A DNA stretch of 64,000 bases. Origin: Saprospiraceae bacterium (GTDB taxonomy: Bacteria > Bacteroidota > Bacteroidia > Chitinophagales > Saprospiraceae). The notes below the pieces were generated by a model. The model made no database searches, was not told where the DNA came from, and worked only from the letters and a program-made list of their open reading frames with translations. Shown here in pieces: positions 20,401 to 28,552 of this stretch. The DNA is taken from NCBI GenBank assembly GCA_016716185.1, contig JADJWV010000002.1:968501-1032500 (forward strand), written 5' to 3'. How positions within the stretch are numbered: the stretch's first letter is position 1; the number at the start of each line of letters is the position of its first letter. The position numbers were made by a program, and so were the translations under genes.

Positions 20401-20759
20401 GTGATGCTCAGGTACTTCCCGATGTAAATTACTATTACCAGATCACGATAACAAATAAGTCGGGAAAACAAATTCAATCCAACTGGGTGCAGTCGAGATT
20501 GAATTCTTCAAACAGCAACTGGCTTATTTATCCAAATCCAGTTTTTGATCATTGCATCCTCAAAGCCCCACGAATCCTTACGGACCAGATTTTTGTAAGA
20601 ATATTTGACGCGCAGCTCAGGCTTGTGGACCAATTTGAACACTACATGAAAAATGAACAGGAACTGCAGCTTGATTTTTCTGATATCAAGAAGGGAGCAT
20701 ACTATATTTCTGTAAAAACATCTACAGGCACACAAACTTTAAAAACTATTAAGTATTAA
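17472..20759 (+). CDS. Secreted M36 (fungalysin-type) zinc metalloprotease with two PA domains and T9SS sorting domain
   Basis: A 1095-residue secreted endopeptidase. Residues 1-20 are a signal peptide ending LIAQ, followed by a propeptide-like (FTP) region. The M36 catalytic domain begins near residue 320 (NLFYWTNLMHDVWYKYGF) and is interrupted by two successive PA domains, at about 437-550 and 575-683. The zinc site is H696-E-Y-G-H700 with the third ligand E724 in GEGWSDYFG, so the enzyme looks active. The C-terminus is a T9SS sorting domain (IYPNPVFDHCILKAP). It probably degrades protein outside the cell. Two PA domains in a row are less usual than one. Its last 21 bp overlap the convergent DUF4403 gene. 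Confidence 0.92.
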   Translation: MNIHSVYLSFLFIFSSSLIAQKPSGELQLEYLRQHYKELIFLQEGCEITSDYLDSATGIRHIYFSQTINGHPIENATASLHLTKEHKIAHVEERFILGANKIITTDQRKLPVSKLIIQLLKEKYESYGDIQIIQRNQDNHLIYKVKNNITSENEIIDVKPSYYFDSVSQKIAPSYTVFWTRNKNSEWLKMAIDGVSGNKIYEVNLLNSCSFNSGDFIGVPRVVPLINENLAQVGSSCYQVYPIPTESPIHGNRKLEMGPWLKAPDASPFGWHGDGFNFYYSTRGNNTDTYEDSDDDDMPTGGDLSRAYGGYNLNFDFSYDPLLPPFNNKDAAVTNLFYWTNLMHDVWYKYGFHEQAGNFQMNNFNKGGIGNDPVLAQGLDNVYYARNNATFGTPPDGMSGIMQIFLWQFPIRDTIIIESPPSIAGKYQFVHSPVTPPFYAPLSRQIVMVQDNSGYPGFGCSNLTNAALLNGKIAMVDRGLCSFTSKMSRIQSAGAVAVIVCNNEDTEISGIGGWSYGLSIPAVMMSKKDCQRIKLYLNGSVSATMFPNSALKFTVQQQSYIFSRANFGKSISNLNAPLVQVADNSNNTKDACDFITNGFELYGKIALIDDGICEPSYKVMQVQNYGAVAAVICKQGNGYPDTMPSGSFGHLITIPVIQISQADCQSIRIKLPVNGQLRNIAPALVDGCFDAGIICHEYGHGISNRLTGGPNNVSCLSNAEQMGEGWSDYFGLVMTIAPGDHAFKKRGMGTFSSSQGITGNGVRPYPYHVSLAVNPADYNMVDDVTSISQPHGIGYVWCSMIWDLMWAFVKKYGLDSDIYNLSSTKGNIKVNKLILEGMKLQPCSPGFVDARNAILKADTLLYGGANACLIWNVFARRGLGYYASQGSPFSRTDGFPDYSIPSGCSYMNESQLFEETLLSSQYIELFAIPESEKIKLVWRFESDLQNVQISLNKRQDRAIDPEAIQLSVEEFKGLNFSDAQVLPDVNYYYQITITNKSGKQIQSNWVQSRLNSSNSNWLIYPNPVFDHCILKAPRILTDQIFVRIFDAQLRLVDQFEHYMKNEQELQLDFSDIKKGAYYISVKTSTGTQTLKTIKY

Positions 20760-22136
20760 TTTGTCTGTTTTTATTTTTTTTACAATCGCTTCCATTTCAA
20801 GTTCTGCCTGAATATTAAAGTAAAATTTTTGTTGATATAAATAAAACTTGCTTATGCTGTATTTTTTCAACATACCATTCAATTCTGTCCCCTCCATAAT
20901 TTCGTTTCGATCGAGTATCTGATGCACATGGCTTTCAAATTCCTGAAGGGTTTTATTGAGCTGATCTTCTATCGAGTTTTTTATTCGCGACTCTGCAATG
21001 CCTTTTACGATTGAAAAAATAATTTTGTTCAGGCCTTTACCTTTTTGTGCTTGAATTTGAAAATCGTCTAAATTAATCTTGCGGCGGTCAGCATCAAAGA
21101 CCGGAGTGAAGCTCAACAGGAGTTCTCCTTTGTAGGCACCTTCCGTTTTAAGATTGATAAACATGTAATGGCCATTCCCGGTCAATTGTGATTTATTGAC
21201 TTTGACTTTTGACAAACCACTGCCAAAGTACTGATTCTCTACTTGCATTTTGATAAGTGAATCCATAAAATGCAGGGGAATCCTCGACTGAATTTGAAGA
21301 GAAGAAATGTTTTCGTAATGCGGTTTGATGGAAAAATTGCAGGTATTATTAAACTCGGAGGGCATACTATCCGCAATAACGGATTCAAAAGAAAACAACA
21401 ATGGAATTTCGAGATTTTGAGAACTCATAGAAATGGGTCCTAATGACATGTCCAGCGCATTTGCAAAAACATGAATTTGATTGTCGTAATAAGAATACAA
21501 GGGCTTATTAAAGTAATTCTTGAGGGAATTGCTGATTTTATCGAGTTTAATATTTTGAATGATCGACTCATCAATCGAAGAACAGAGATCTTGTTTATAT
21601 TTTTTAATGATGTAATTTCCTATGGCTTCAATGGGTATGTGCACCCCGAATACATGAACAACCGGTTTTTTCTTCCACTGATGATGGCTTAAATCCGTCT
21701 TAAAATATAGTTTGTTTTCAATGATGTTAAAAATTGAAGTAAACTGCAATTGAAGTGTACCATTGACTTTAAATGAACTGAATATGCCTGCAGGTGAGAT
21801 CTCAATAGCAACAGGTAATTGTACAAGCAGTTGCTGCTGGCTTGCCTGAATATCCAAAGGCCCATCCAACTGGCTTTTTACTTTGTAGCCATCTTCGTAA
21901 TTCAGTCCTTCTTTGAAGTTTTCCTGAATGAGATAATTCATTACGGAATTCAGTTCCTGTCTGCTCAGTTTAATTTTAATATTGAATTGCGAGCTGTAAA
22001 GTACAGGAGCTGTAAGAGTATTATCGGAAGTAACTGCGTCACTCATTTTTTTAGTACAACTCAATTGCAGCAAGCAAAATAAAGCTATGAAATATAATTT
22101 TAAAGGCTGTGTATTGCAGTTTAAATAAATATGCAT
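20739..22136 (-). CDS. DUF4403-like lipoprotein
   Basis: A 465-residue protein with a lipoprotein signal (FCLLQLSC, Cys at about residue 27), so probably attached to the periplasmic or outer membrane. The body is rich in beta strands and resembles the DUF4403 family by overall pattern (paired repeats of long amphipathic strands, a GNYIIKKY-type segment, and a C-terminal LDDFQIQAQKGKGLNKI-like region). No catalytic residues can be named and the role is unknown. It lies 48 bp downstream of acs on the same strand and overlaps the 3' end of the convergent M36 protease by 21 bp. The family assignment rests on memory of the family and is moderately sure. Confidence 0.65.
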   Translation of the reverse strand: MHIYLNCNTQPLKLYFIALFCLLQLSCTKKMSDAVTSDNTLTAPVLYSSQFNIKIKLSRQELNSVMNYLIQENFKEGLNYEDGYKVKSQLDGPLDIQASQQQLLVQLPVAIEISPAGIFSSFKVNGTLQLQFTSIFNIIENKLYFKTDLSHHQWKKKPVVHVFGVHIPIEAIGNYIIKKYKQDLCSSIDESIIQNIKLDKISNSLKNYFNKPLYSYYDNQIHVFANALDMSLGPISMSSQNLEIPLLFSFESVIADSMPSEFNNTCNFSIKPHYENISSLQIQSRIPLHFMDSLIKMQVENQYFGSGLSKVKVNKSQLTGNGHYMFINLKTEGAYKGELLLSFTPVFDADRRKINLDDFQIQAQKGKGLNKIIFSIVKGIAESRIKNSIEDQLNKTLQEFESHVHQILDRNEIMEGTELNGMLKKYSISKFYLYQQKFYFNIQAELEMEAIVKKIKTDKLILNSF

Positions 22137-22184
22137 AGGACTTGGATGGGCTGTTCTTCAAGTGAAATGTTGGGTTTATAAATT

Positions 22185-24101
22185 TCAATGGACTCTTCCT
22201 TGAATAATTTGTTCTACGACAAGGGGATCCAGCAATGTAGTAGTATCACCTAATTGTTCTATTTCGCCTTCGGCAATTTTTCTAAGTATTCTTCTCATGA
22301 TTTTTCCACTGCGGGTTTTTGGCAAACCAGCCACCAATTGAATTTTATCTGCTTTTGCAATGGGTCCGATTTGTTCGTTCAATAACGCATTGATTTCGTC
22401 CTGAAGTATAGTACTCCCGGAAAAATCCGGTTCGTGAACAACAAAGGCATAAATACCCTGTCCCTTGATCGGATGTGGAATTCCAACCACTGCGCTTTCA
22501 ACTATAGCAGGATGTTGATTGATTGCATTTTCAACCTCTGCTGTTCCGATTCTGTGTCCGCTTATTTTTAATACGTCATCAATTCGCCCGCTGATCCTAA
22601 AAAATCCTTCTTCATTTTTAAAGGCGCCATCGCCTGTAAAATAATATCCTTTGTATTGGTCAAAATAGGTCTGCCGGCATCTTTCGTGGTTTCCGTATGT
22701 TGTCCTGATGATCGATGGCCATGAATTTTTAATGCACAAATATCCGTTTTCGTGAGCTTCTGTAATTTCTTCTCCTTTTTCGTTTAGCAATACTGCATGA
22801 ATGCCAGGCAAGGGTAAAGTTGCATAGGATGGTACATGCGGTGTGACTCCTGCAAGATTTGAGATGATGATTCCACCGGTTTCTGTCTGCCACCACGTAT
22901 CTACAATTGGACAGTTTTTCTTACCGATGTGTTCGTAATACCATTCCCAGGCTTCTTCATTGATTGGCTCGCCCACAGTGCCCAAAACCTGTAAACTTTT
23001 GAGAGACTTACCTTGCAATGGTTCGATGCCAAAAGTCATCAGAGACCTGATGGCTGTAGGTGCTGTATACAGAATATTTACCTTATGTTTATCTGCGATT
23101 TCCCAAAATCGTCCGGCATCCGGCCAGGTGGGTATTCCTTCAAACATGAGTGTAGTCGCACCGGCGCAAAGGGGTCCGTAAACAATATAACTGTGACCAG
23201 TGATCCAACCGATGTCGGCTGTGCAAAAGTGGATCTGCCCTGGTTTGTATTGAAAAACGTTTATGAAACTGTAGGTCGTATATACCATATACCCTGCACT
23301 TGAATGCACCACCCCTTTTGGCTTTCCGGTACTTCCAGAGGTATATAAAATAAATAATGGATCTTCAGCATCCATTGATTCGGCTGATTCTTCAAGAGCA
23401 GCTTTCGGATCAACTTTCGAAATTTCATCCTGCCAAAAATAATCTCGCCCCGATTTCATTTCGACCTGACACAGGGTTCTCTTATACACTACCACCGCCT
23501 GGATGCAATCCAGCTGATCTAAGGCTTCATCTATTATCGATTTCAAACCAATTTCTTTTGCACCCCGGTAAGCCCCATCGCATGTGATCAAATAAGCTGC
23601 TTTGGCATCAAGGACCCGGTCAACAATACTTTGAGCACTGAAACCTCCAAATATCACGCTATGGATTGCTCCGATTCTGGCACATGCTAACATCGCTACA
23701 GCCAACTCTGGGACCATACCCATATAAATACAAACGCGGTCGCCTCGTTGCACACCCAGATTTTTTAACATTCGAGCGGCCAGACATACTTCTCTGTGCA
23801 AGTCTGCATAGGTCAAACGTCGGGAATTTTCATTTGGATTGTTCGGCTCCCACAATATCGCGGGTTGATTTGCCTTGTCGGTCAGATGCCGGTCCAGACA
23901 ATTTTCTGTAATATTGAGCCTTGCACCTGAAAACCATTTGGATTCGGCATTATCCATATCGGCTTGTGAAACCGAATCCCATTTTTGATGCCATTGAAAA
24001 TGTGCTGCAATTTCAGCCCAAAAAACATCTGGATTTACAATGCTGTCTCTGTAAACTTGTTTGTATTGATCGTAAGATTGGATCTGGTAGGGAAAAGCCA
24101 T
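22185..24101 (-). CDS. acs: Acetyl-CoA synthetase
   Basis: Converts acetate, ATP and CoA to acetyl-CoA in the cytoplasm. The ATG at 24101 gives 638 residues (MAFPYQIQS), the usual length for Acs. The frame is open further upstream to 24278, but that would overlap the neighbouring hydroxylase gene and has no family match. Motifs include the P-loop YTSGSTGKPKGVVHS, WWQTETGG, YFTGDGA, GRIDDVLKISGHRIGTAEVE, and PKTRSGKIMRRILRK with the Lys that is acetylated in characterised enzymes. All AMP-forming adenylate core motifs are intact. The upstream gap of 118 bp contains a TATTTTTG element, but it is only 13 bp from the ATG and is doubtful as a promoter. Confidence 0.95.
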   Translation of the reverse strand: MAFPYQIQSYDQYKQVYRDSIVNPDVFWAEIAAHFQWHQKWDSVSQADMDNAESKWFSGARLNITENCLDRHLTDKANQPAILWEPNNPNENSRRLTYADLHREVCLAARMLKNLGVQRGDRVCIYMGMVPELAVAMLACARIGAIHSVIFGGFSAQSIVDRVLDAKAAYLITCDGAYRGAKEIGLKSIIDEALDQLDCIQAVVVYKRTLCQVEMKSGRDYFWQDEISKVDPKAALEESAESMDAEDPLFILYTSGSTGKPKGVVHSSAGYMVYTTYSFINVFQYKPGQIHFCTADIGWITGHSYIVYGPLCAGATTLMFEGIPTWPDAGRFWEIADKHKVNILYTAPTAIRSLMTFGIEPLQGKSLKSLQVLGTVGEPINEEAWEWYYEHIGKKNCPIVDTWWQTETGGIIISNLAGVTPHVPSYATLPLPGIHAVLLNEKGEEITEAHENGYLCIKNSWPSIIRTTYGNHERCRQTYFDQYKGYYFTGDGAFKNEEGFFRISGRIDDVLKISGHRIGTAEVENAINQHPAIVESAVVGIPHPIKGQGIYAFVVHEPDFSGSTILQDEINALLNEQIGPIAKADKIQLVAGLPKTRSGKIMRRILRKIAEGEIEQLGDTTTLLDPLVVEQIIQGRVH

Positions 24102-24219
24102 GTTATTTTTTCGCAAAAATAAGAAGTATTCACTTCCGGGGAGTGATTGGTGAATCCAATTGCATTTAACATCAATATGACATATTGTCAAAAATGACTT
24201 GATACAGTAATGTATTGAA

Positions 24220-25095
24220 TTATTTTCTGAATATTTTCTTAAATGGCTCCAAAACCTGACTAAAAAATCCTCTGGCAAATCCTTCTACGTTCTCAAACCC
24301 AAGTTTTTCATCTCTCCCAGACCGGGGCATATACACAGTACCAAAAAGATAATCCCAGATACTCAGGGTCAATCCAAAATTGACACCTTTAGAATTTTCT
24401 GGAAGATGTTCTGCATGATGCCAGATATGCATTTGGGGAGAATTAAAAATGTATTGCAAAGGTCCTAAGGGCAGGTAAATGTTCGAATGGTTGAGATGTC
24501 CTACTGCAAGGGCAAAAATGTGGACCACGAAAAAATCTGTCAAGCCAAATCCGATCATGGCCAGTGGTATGTATTCCACACTCCTGTAAATGATGGTTTC
24601 CATAAAGTGATAGCGTAAATGAGCTGCAAATCCCATCTGTTGCACAGAATGATGGACTTTGTGAAATTCCCATAATTTTGGAAAATAATGCAACATCCTG
24701 TGAACATTCCATTGAATGAAATCACGCAATATAAAAAGAACGATCAGCTTACTCCATAAGGGCCATGATGAAATTTCTATGGCCACTAAATTCTTGATTC
24801 CAAACAGGCCCAGAAAATCATTGAACATCTGTACAAAGACCTCTGAAAATGCATTGTAAACAATCAGTGAAAAAATGAAAAAATTGAAAAACATATAAAA
24901 AACATCCAACCAGAAATCTTCTCTGATTTTTGCCTGCTGTTTGCGCCAGGGAAATAACAACTCAAGCAGGAATGCAAAGACAGATACACCGATCAGCCAA
25001 TAAAAATAATTATGCCAGGATGGAGATGTGATTTCGTTCCAGAGATAGTTGGCATAGGATTGATATGCATTTTGCACAATGTCAAAATAGGACAT
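24220..25095 (-). CDS. Sterol desaturase / fatty acid hydroxylase superfamily membrane protein
   Basis: A 291-residue integral membrane di-iron enzyme. The histidine clusters of the superfamily are visible: HRMLH (HX3H), HKVHHS (HX2HH) and HIWHHAEH (HX2HH), plus a further HLNHSN. Four or more hydrophobic segments lie in the N-terminal two thirds. By family it would hydroxylate or desaturate a lipid; the substrate cannot be told from sequence, and bacterial members often act on lipids other than sterols. It follows the 89-residue membrane protein by 2 bp and is probably translated with it. Confidence 0.88.
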   Translation of the reverse strand: MSYFDIVQNAYQSYANYLWNEITSPSWHNYFYWLIGVSVFAFLLELLFPWRKQQAKIREDFWLDVFYMFFNFFIFSLIVYNAFSEVFVQMFNDFLGLFGIKNLVAIEISSWPLWSKLIVLFILRDFIQWNVHRMLHYFPKLWEFHKVHHSVQQMGFAAHLRYHFMETIIYRSVEYIPLAMIGFGLTDFFVVHIFALAVGHLNHSNIYLPLGPLQYIFNSPQMHIWHHAEHLPENSKGVNFGLTLSIWDYLFGTVYMPRSGRDEKLGFENVEGFARGFFSQVLEPFKKIFRK

Positions 25096-25097
25096 AT

Positions 25098-25367
25098 TTA
25101 TTGTGATTTACTTTTTATGAGATAATGAATGGTTTTTATGACAAGCAGCAACCAGGGGGTTCCATGAAAGACGAAGTCAAACCAATCCATCCAGGCCATC
25201 CCATTTGCTCCGCCTGCAATCCATTTGAGCTTGCCCCACAGATGAGGCTCTGGAGAAAATGGGGCCATTCCTACGGTCAGACAAAGAAGTAAAATGACTT
25301 TCCAGGAAAATGGTTCGATGTTCGAAAAATTCTTGAAAAATCTCCTGTCAGTTCCAGGCTTATCCAT
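25098..25367 (-). CDS. Small hypothetical membrane protein
   Basis: An 89-residue protein with two hydrophobic segments (about residues 24-36 and 70-82) and a Trp/Pro-rich middle (PFSPEPHLWGKLKW). Similar short proteins occur in Bacteroidota and are sometimes labelled RND transporter without real support. It overlaps the osmC-like gene by 8 bp and ends 2 bp before the hydroxylase gene, which suggests co-translation and a possible link to the hydroxylase. No function can be assigned. Confidence 0.7.
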   Translation of the reverse strand: MDKPGTDRRFFKNFSNIEPFSWKVILLLCLTVGMAPFSPEPHLWGKLKWIAGGANGMAWMDWFDFVFHGTPWLLLVIKTIHYLIKSKSQ

Positions 25368-25800
25368 TTACAATGATTTGAGCATCTAAGATAATAGTAG
25401 ATTTTATAGAATTTGAAATAAGACAAACGGATTCGCTTTTATGAATGATGCGTTCCGCTTTTTCTCTGTCTTTTTCATTGGAAATTGTGATCACCGGTTT
25501 TAAAACAATTTCAGATATGACGAATTTTCCTTCTATTTTTTCGAGTTTACCGGAGGCCTTGCATTCGAAATTTGTAAATTCCAATTTAGAATTTTCTGCA
25601 ATGGCTAAAAATGTAGTCATCAGGCAACTGCTTACTGAAGCGACCAGCAAGTGTTCAGGTGACCAGATTTTTTCCATGCCTCCCGGAAAGGGTGGTGGTG
25701 TAGCGACTTCGAGTGAATCGTTGAGTTCTGTTGAGCTCAGGGTACCCAGCCGCAAGTGGTTCCATTTTATATCTACGTTATAAAAGTGACTGTCTTCCAT
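25360..25800 (-). CDS. OsmC family protein
   Basis: A 146-residue cytoplasmic protein of the OsmC/Ohr fold. The two family Cys residues are present at C59 (SVSSCLMTTF) and C126 (ESVCLISNS), and the SPEHLLVASVSSC segment is typical of the family. Members reduce organic peroxides or act on related thiol substrates. It sits 4 bp after the thioredoxin gene and beside the rhodanese and MBL genes, in line with a role in thiol/peroxide or reactive-sulfur stress. Its exact substrate is unknown. Confidence 0.9.
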   Translation of the reverse strand: MEDSHFYNVDIKWNHLRLGTLSSTELNDSLEVATPPPFPGGMEKIWSPEHLLVASVSSCLMTTFLAIAENSKLEFTNFECKASGKLEKIEGKFVISEIVLKPVITISNEKDREKAERIIHKSESVCLISNSIKSTIILDAQIIVNG

Positions 25801-25804
25801 AATT

Positions 25805-26110
25805 TTAATTTGAATTGGATTGAATATGTTGTAATAGCGATTGTTCGGAAATCATACCTGAATGTTGCCACACTATTTTCCCATGCTTGAAAAGGATCAA
25901 TGTCGGAACTCCCATGATTTTATATTGGTGTATAACCGACGGATTTTTATCGACGTCTACTTTAAAGATCCTAACGCCAGAGCCGGATTTAGATTTAACC
26001 TTTTCGATGATCGGAGCCATCATTTTACAGGGTCCGCACCATTCTGTAAAAAAGTCCACCAGGACGAGGTTTTCTTTTTCGAGTAAATCTTTGAAATTCA
26101 TCTTACTCAT
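25805..26110 (-). CDS. trxA: Thioredoxin
   Basis: A 101-residue classical thioredoxin with the active site W-C25-G-P-C28-K and the cis-Pro segment MGVPTLILF. No signal peptide, so cytoplasmic. The start may be residue 1 (26110) or M4 (26101). It lies 39 bp after the rhodanese gene and 4 bp before the osmC-like gene and could supply reductant to both. The gene symbol reflects the family, not proven orthology with the main cellular thioredoxin. Confidence 0.9.
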   Translation of the reverse strand: MSKMNFKDLLEKENLVLVDFFTEWCGPCKMMAPIIEKVKSKSGSGVRIFKVDVDKNPSVIHQYKIMGVPTLILFKHGKIVWQHSGMISEQSLLQHIQSNSN

Positions 26111-26149
26111 AATTTAACTTTTTTATTTTCGTATCAAAATACATGAACA

Positions 26150-26461
26150 TTATTGGAGTTTTTTGTAAAGCGCATTCCAGCCACCTCCATTATAGACATG
26201 ATGAAATCCATGCTGGAGGAGCAGCTGTCTTGCAGTGGCGCTTCTCATTCCGGATGCACAGCAAGTAATTATTGTTTTGTTTTTGTCCAATTTTTTTAAT
26301 TGGGATTCAAGAATTTGAACCGGGATATTTATACTGCCTGGAATGTGGCCACTTTCAAATTCGTTTTGTGTTCTTACATCCAAAACTATAGCTCCATGGT
26401 TCATCAGATTATTATAATCCACTTTTTCTTTGTTTAAAAATTTTTTAATAAAGTTTATCAT
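26150..26461 (-). CDS. Single-domain rhodanese (sulfurtransferase)
   Basis: A 103-residue protein with one rhodanese domain. VLDVRTQNEFESGHIPGSINIP is followed by the active-site loop C68-A-S-G-M-R-S, preceded by another Cys (C67). The Cys is intact, so it can probably carry a persulfide. It is the first gene of the lower half of the sulfur cluster and is separated from the upstream MBL-rhodanese gene by repeat arrays. An octamer array begins only a few bp upstream of its ATG. Confidence 0.9.
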   Translation of the reverse strand: MINFIKKFLNKEKVDYNNLMNHGAIVLDVRTQNEFESGHIPGSINIPVQILESQLKKLDKNKTIITCCASGMRSATARQLLLQHGFHHVYNGGGWNALYKKLQ

Positions 26462-26462
26462 A

Positions 26463-26710
26463 TGAGGCGTTTTAGCGTTTAGGCATGTAGGCGTTTAGGC
26501 ATGTAGGCATTTAGGCGTTTAGGCATGTAGGCATGTAGGCATTTAGGCATGTAGGCATGTAGGCATGTAGGCATGTAGGCATGTAGGCATTTAGGCATGT
26601 AGGCGTTTAGGCATGCAGGCATGTAGGCATGTAGGCATGTAGGCGTTTAGGCGTTTAGGCATGTAGGCATGTAGGCGTTTAGGCATGCAGGCATGTAGGT
26701 ATTTAGACGT
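26463..26710. repeat. Octamer array, unit GCATGTAG with variants
   Basis: About 30 consecutive 8-bp units of the form GC[A/G]T[G/T]TAG (GCATGTAG, GCATTTAG, GCGTTTAG). On the other strand the unit reads GCCTACAT, the same family as the array at 53.8-54.0 kb. It starts directly upstream of the rhodanese start codon and carries no gene. Confidence 0.9.
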
Positions 26711-26760
26711 TTCGTCACGGTAAAATAAAGCTACCTCTTTCATTTCTTATGTATTATTCA

Positions 26761-26772
26761 ATTTTATCGGGA
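26761..26772. repeat. Solo ATTTTATCGGGA half-element
   Basis: ATTTTATCGGGA is identical to the 12-bp terminal inverted repeat of the two small elements at 53737-53794 and 53880-53937. Here only one end is seen. Confidence 0.5.
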
Positions 26773-26815
26773 TATCGATTATTGCAGGTATTTACTATTG
26801 GTTAAAACCAAATTG

Positions 26816-26929
26816 TTGTCTAACAACCAACAACCAACAAACTAACAACTAACAACTAACAACCAACAACCATCAACTACCAACCAACAACCAACAACTA
26901 CCAACTACCAACTACCATCTGCCAACTGA
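26816..26929. repeat. Heptamer array, unit CAACAAC/CAACTAC
   Basis: A run of about 15 imperfect 7-bp units (AACAACC, TAACAAC, AACTACC) with strong strand asymmetry (no G over most of its length). It ends exactly at the TCCCGACA inverted-repeat element. Confidence 0.8.
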
Positions 26930-26979
26930 TCCCGACATTTTATGTAATTATATTATCCTGCGGCACTTTCGTGTCGGGA
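26930..26979. repeat. 50-bp inverted-repeat element (TCCCGACA ends)
   Basis: TCCCGACA at the left end and TGTCGGGA at the right end are perfect inverses, enclosing an AT-rich centre. It is followed by CTAAAA, as are the 58-bp elements at 53.7-53.9 kb. The left end GATCCCGACAT also occurs inverted at about 40447. Confidence 0.55.
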
Positions 26980-27007
26980 CTAAAAACTATATATTATTGT
27001 GTTCTTC

Positions 27008-28432
27008 TTAGAGCATGGTTGTGGGGCAAACATATTCGGTAAGGCTGAAGTTACCGTTTTTCTTTAATGCCTGAAATCCACCATCTACATCTATTAAATT
27101 GTCGTAGCCTCTTGCTTTAAGTATGGAACAAAAGACCATCGATCGATACCCTCCTGCGCAATGTACATAATAGGTTTTATTCTTGTCAATTTCTTCCATG
27201 CCTTCATTGATATAATCAAGAGGAATGTTTGAAGCATTGATTAAATGTTCAGACTGATATTCACTATGCTTTCTGACATCGAGAATATTGATTTGAGGAT
27301 CTGATTTCTGTAAATCAAACAATTCGGATGCAGTTACGGAATGGATCTGATCGATAGGATAATTCTGTCCGATCCAGGAGTCGATCCCACCTTCAAGATA
27401 CCCAATGGAGTTATCGTAGCCAACCCTCGCAAGTCGCATGACCACTTCTTCTTCGCGACCGGGTTCAGCGACAATCAAAAGTTCTTGTTTGATGTCGGTG
27501 ATTAATGTTCCAACCCATACTGCAAAATTTCCATCTATACCAATGTTTATAGAACCCGGGATAAATCCTTTGTTGAACCTTTGTGGCTTTCGTGTATCCA
27601 GGATCAGTGCTGAGGTTTCTTGAGCCAATAGTTGAAAGGTCTCAGGAGAAAGCGGTTTGACCCCTCTTTCCATGACCTGGTCAATACTATCATAACCCTG
27701 AATATTGAGCATAACATTTTTCGGGAAGTACGATGGAGGAGCCGTGAGGCCGGTAGTAAGCTCTTTGATAAATTCTTCCCTGCTCATGTCGGAACGTAAA
27801 GCGTAGTTGGTCTTTTTTTGATTCCCTAAGGTGTCTGAAGTTTCTTTGCTCATATTTTTTCCACAGGCACTTCCGGCACCATGCGCCGGATAAACAATGA
27901 TTTCATCAGGCAATGGCATAATTTTGTTTCTCAAAGAATCATAAAGCATACCGGCAAGCTTTTCCTGAGTTAAGTCCTTCACTAATTTTTGTGCAAGATC
28001 CGGTCGGCCGACATCACCAATAAATAAGGTGTCACCCGTAAAAATGGCCTGTGATTTTCCATCTTCGTCGGTGAGCAAATAGCAAGTACTCTCCGGTGTA
28101 TGTCCTGGAGTGTGGATAGCCTTTATCTGGATTTTCCCTATGGTGAAAATCTGTCCATCCGTAGCTTTGATGCAATCAAATCCGGTGGCAGTATCAGTAG
28201 GTCCGTATACGATCTGAGCACCCGTTTTCTGAGCAAGATCTTTATGTCCCGACACAAAATCGGCATGAAAATGAGTCTCAAAGACGTATTTGATCTGAGC
28301 ATTTCTCTTTTCAGCCATTTCTATGTAAGGCTGGACTTCTCTTAGCGGGTCAATAATTGCAGCTGCACCGTCACTTTCAATATAATATGCACCCTGTGCA
28401 AGACACCCCGTATATATTTGTTCTACTTTCAT
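27008..28432 (-). CDS. MBL-fold hydrolase with two rhodanese domains (persulfide dioxygenase-like)
   Basis: The ATG at 28432 (MKVEQIYTG) gives 474 residues; an upstream ATG in frame adds 18 residues with no family match. The metallo-beta-lactamase domain has THFHADFVSGH, HTPGHTPEST, FTGDTLF and YPAHGAGSACG, as in ETHE1-like glutathione persulfide dioxygenases. Two rhodanese domains follow; the first has no active Cys (VAEPGREEE in the loop), the second has C-A-G-G-Y-R-S. It probably oxidises persulfide to sulfite or moves persulfide sulfur in the cytoplasm. It lies 120 bp downstream of a Crp/Fnr regulator on the same strand. Confidence 0.9.
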   Translation of the reverse strand: MKVEQIYTGCLAQGAYYIESDGAAAIIDPLREVQPYIEMAEKRNAQIKYVFETHFHADFVSGHKDLAQKTGAQIVYGPTDTATGFDCIKATDGQIFTIGKIQIKAIHTPGHTPESTCYLLTDEDGKSQAIFTGDTLFIGDVGRPDLAQKLVKDLTQEKLAGMLYDSLRNKIMPLPDEIIVYPAHGAGSACGKNMSKETSDTLGNQKKTNYALRSDMSREEFIKELTTGLTAPPSYFPKNVMLNIQGYDSIDQVMERGVKPLSPETFQLLAQETSALILDTRKPQRFNKGFIPGSINIGIDGNFAVWVGTLITDIKQELLIVAEPGREEEVVMRLARVGYDNSIGYLEGGIDSWIGQNYPIDQIHSVTASELFDLQKSDPQINILDVRKHSEYQSEHLINASNIPLDYINEGMEEIDKNKTYYVHCAGGYRSMVFCSILKARGYDNLIDVDGGFQALKKNGNFSLTEYVCPTTML

Positions 28433-28479
28433 TTTTAAAATTTCATATGCAAATTTACAACAGAACACACGGAGGGAGT

Positions 28480-28493
28480 GTGACAAAAGTTAC
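28480..28493 (-). promoter_or_regulatory. Possible Crp/Fnr operator GTGAC-N4-GTTAC
   Basis: GTGACAAAAGTTAC has a GTnAC-N4-GTnAC form, a typical shape for a dimeric Crp/Fnr-type site. It is 48 bp upstream of the MBL-rhodanese ATG and just downstream of the Crp/Fnr gene. On the minus strand it overlaps a TAACTTTTG promoter-like stretch. The assignment is inferred from position and symmetry. Confidence 0.35.
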
Positions 28494-28552
28494 GTTTAAC
28501 CACCCTGGTGAAATGACTAAGTGTGTTCTTCATATGCTCAATGTTATGCAAT

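Noticed and set aside
24102..24278. N-terminal extension of acetyl-CoA synthetase
   Set aside because: It overlaps the upstream hydroxylase gene by nearly 60 bp, has no match to Acs, and the ATG at 24101 gives the usual family start.
26463..26710. CRISPR array
   Set aside because: Units are only 8 bp with no unique spacers, and no cas genes are present.
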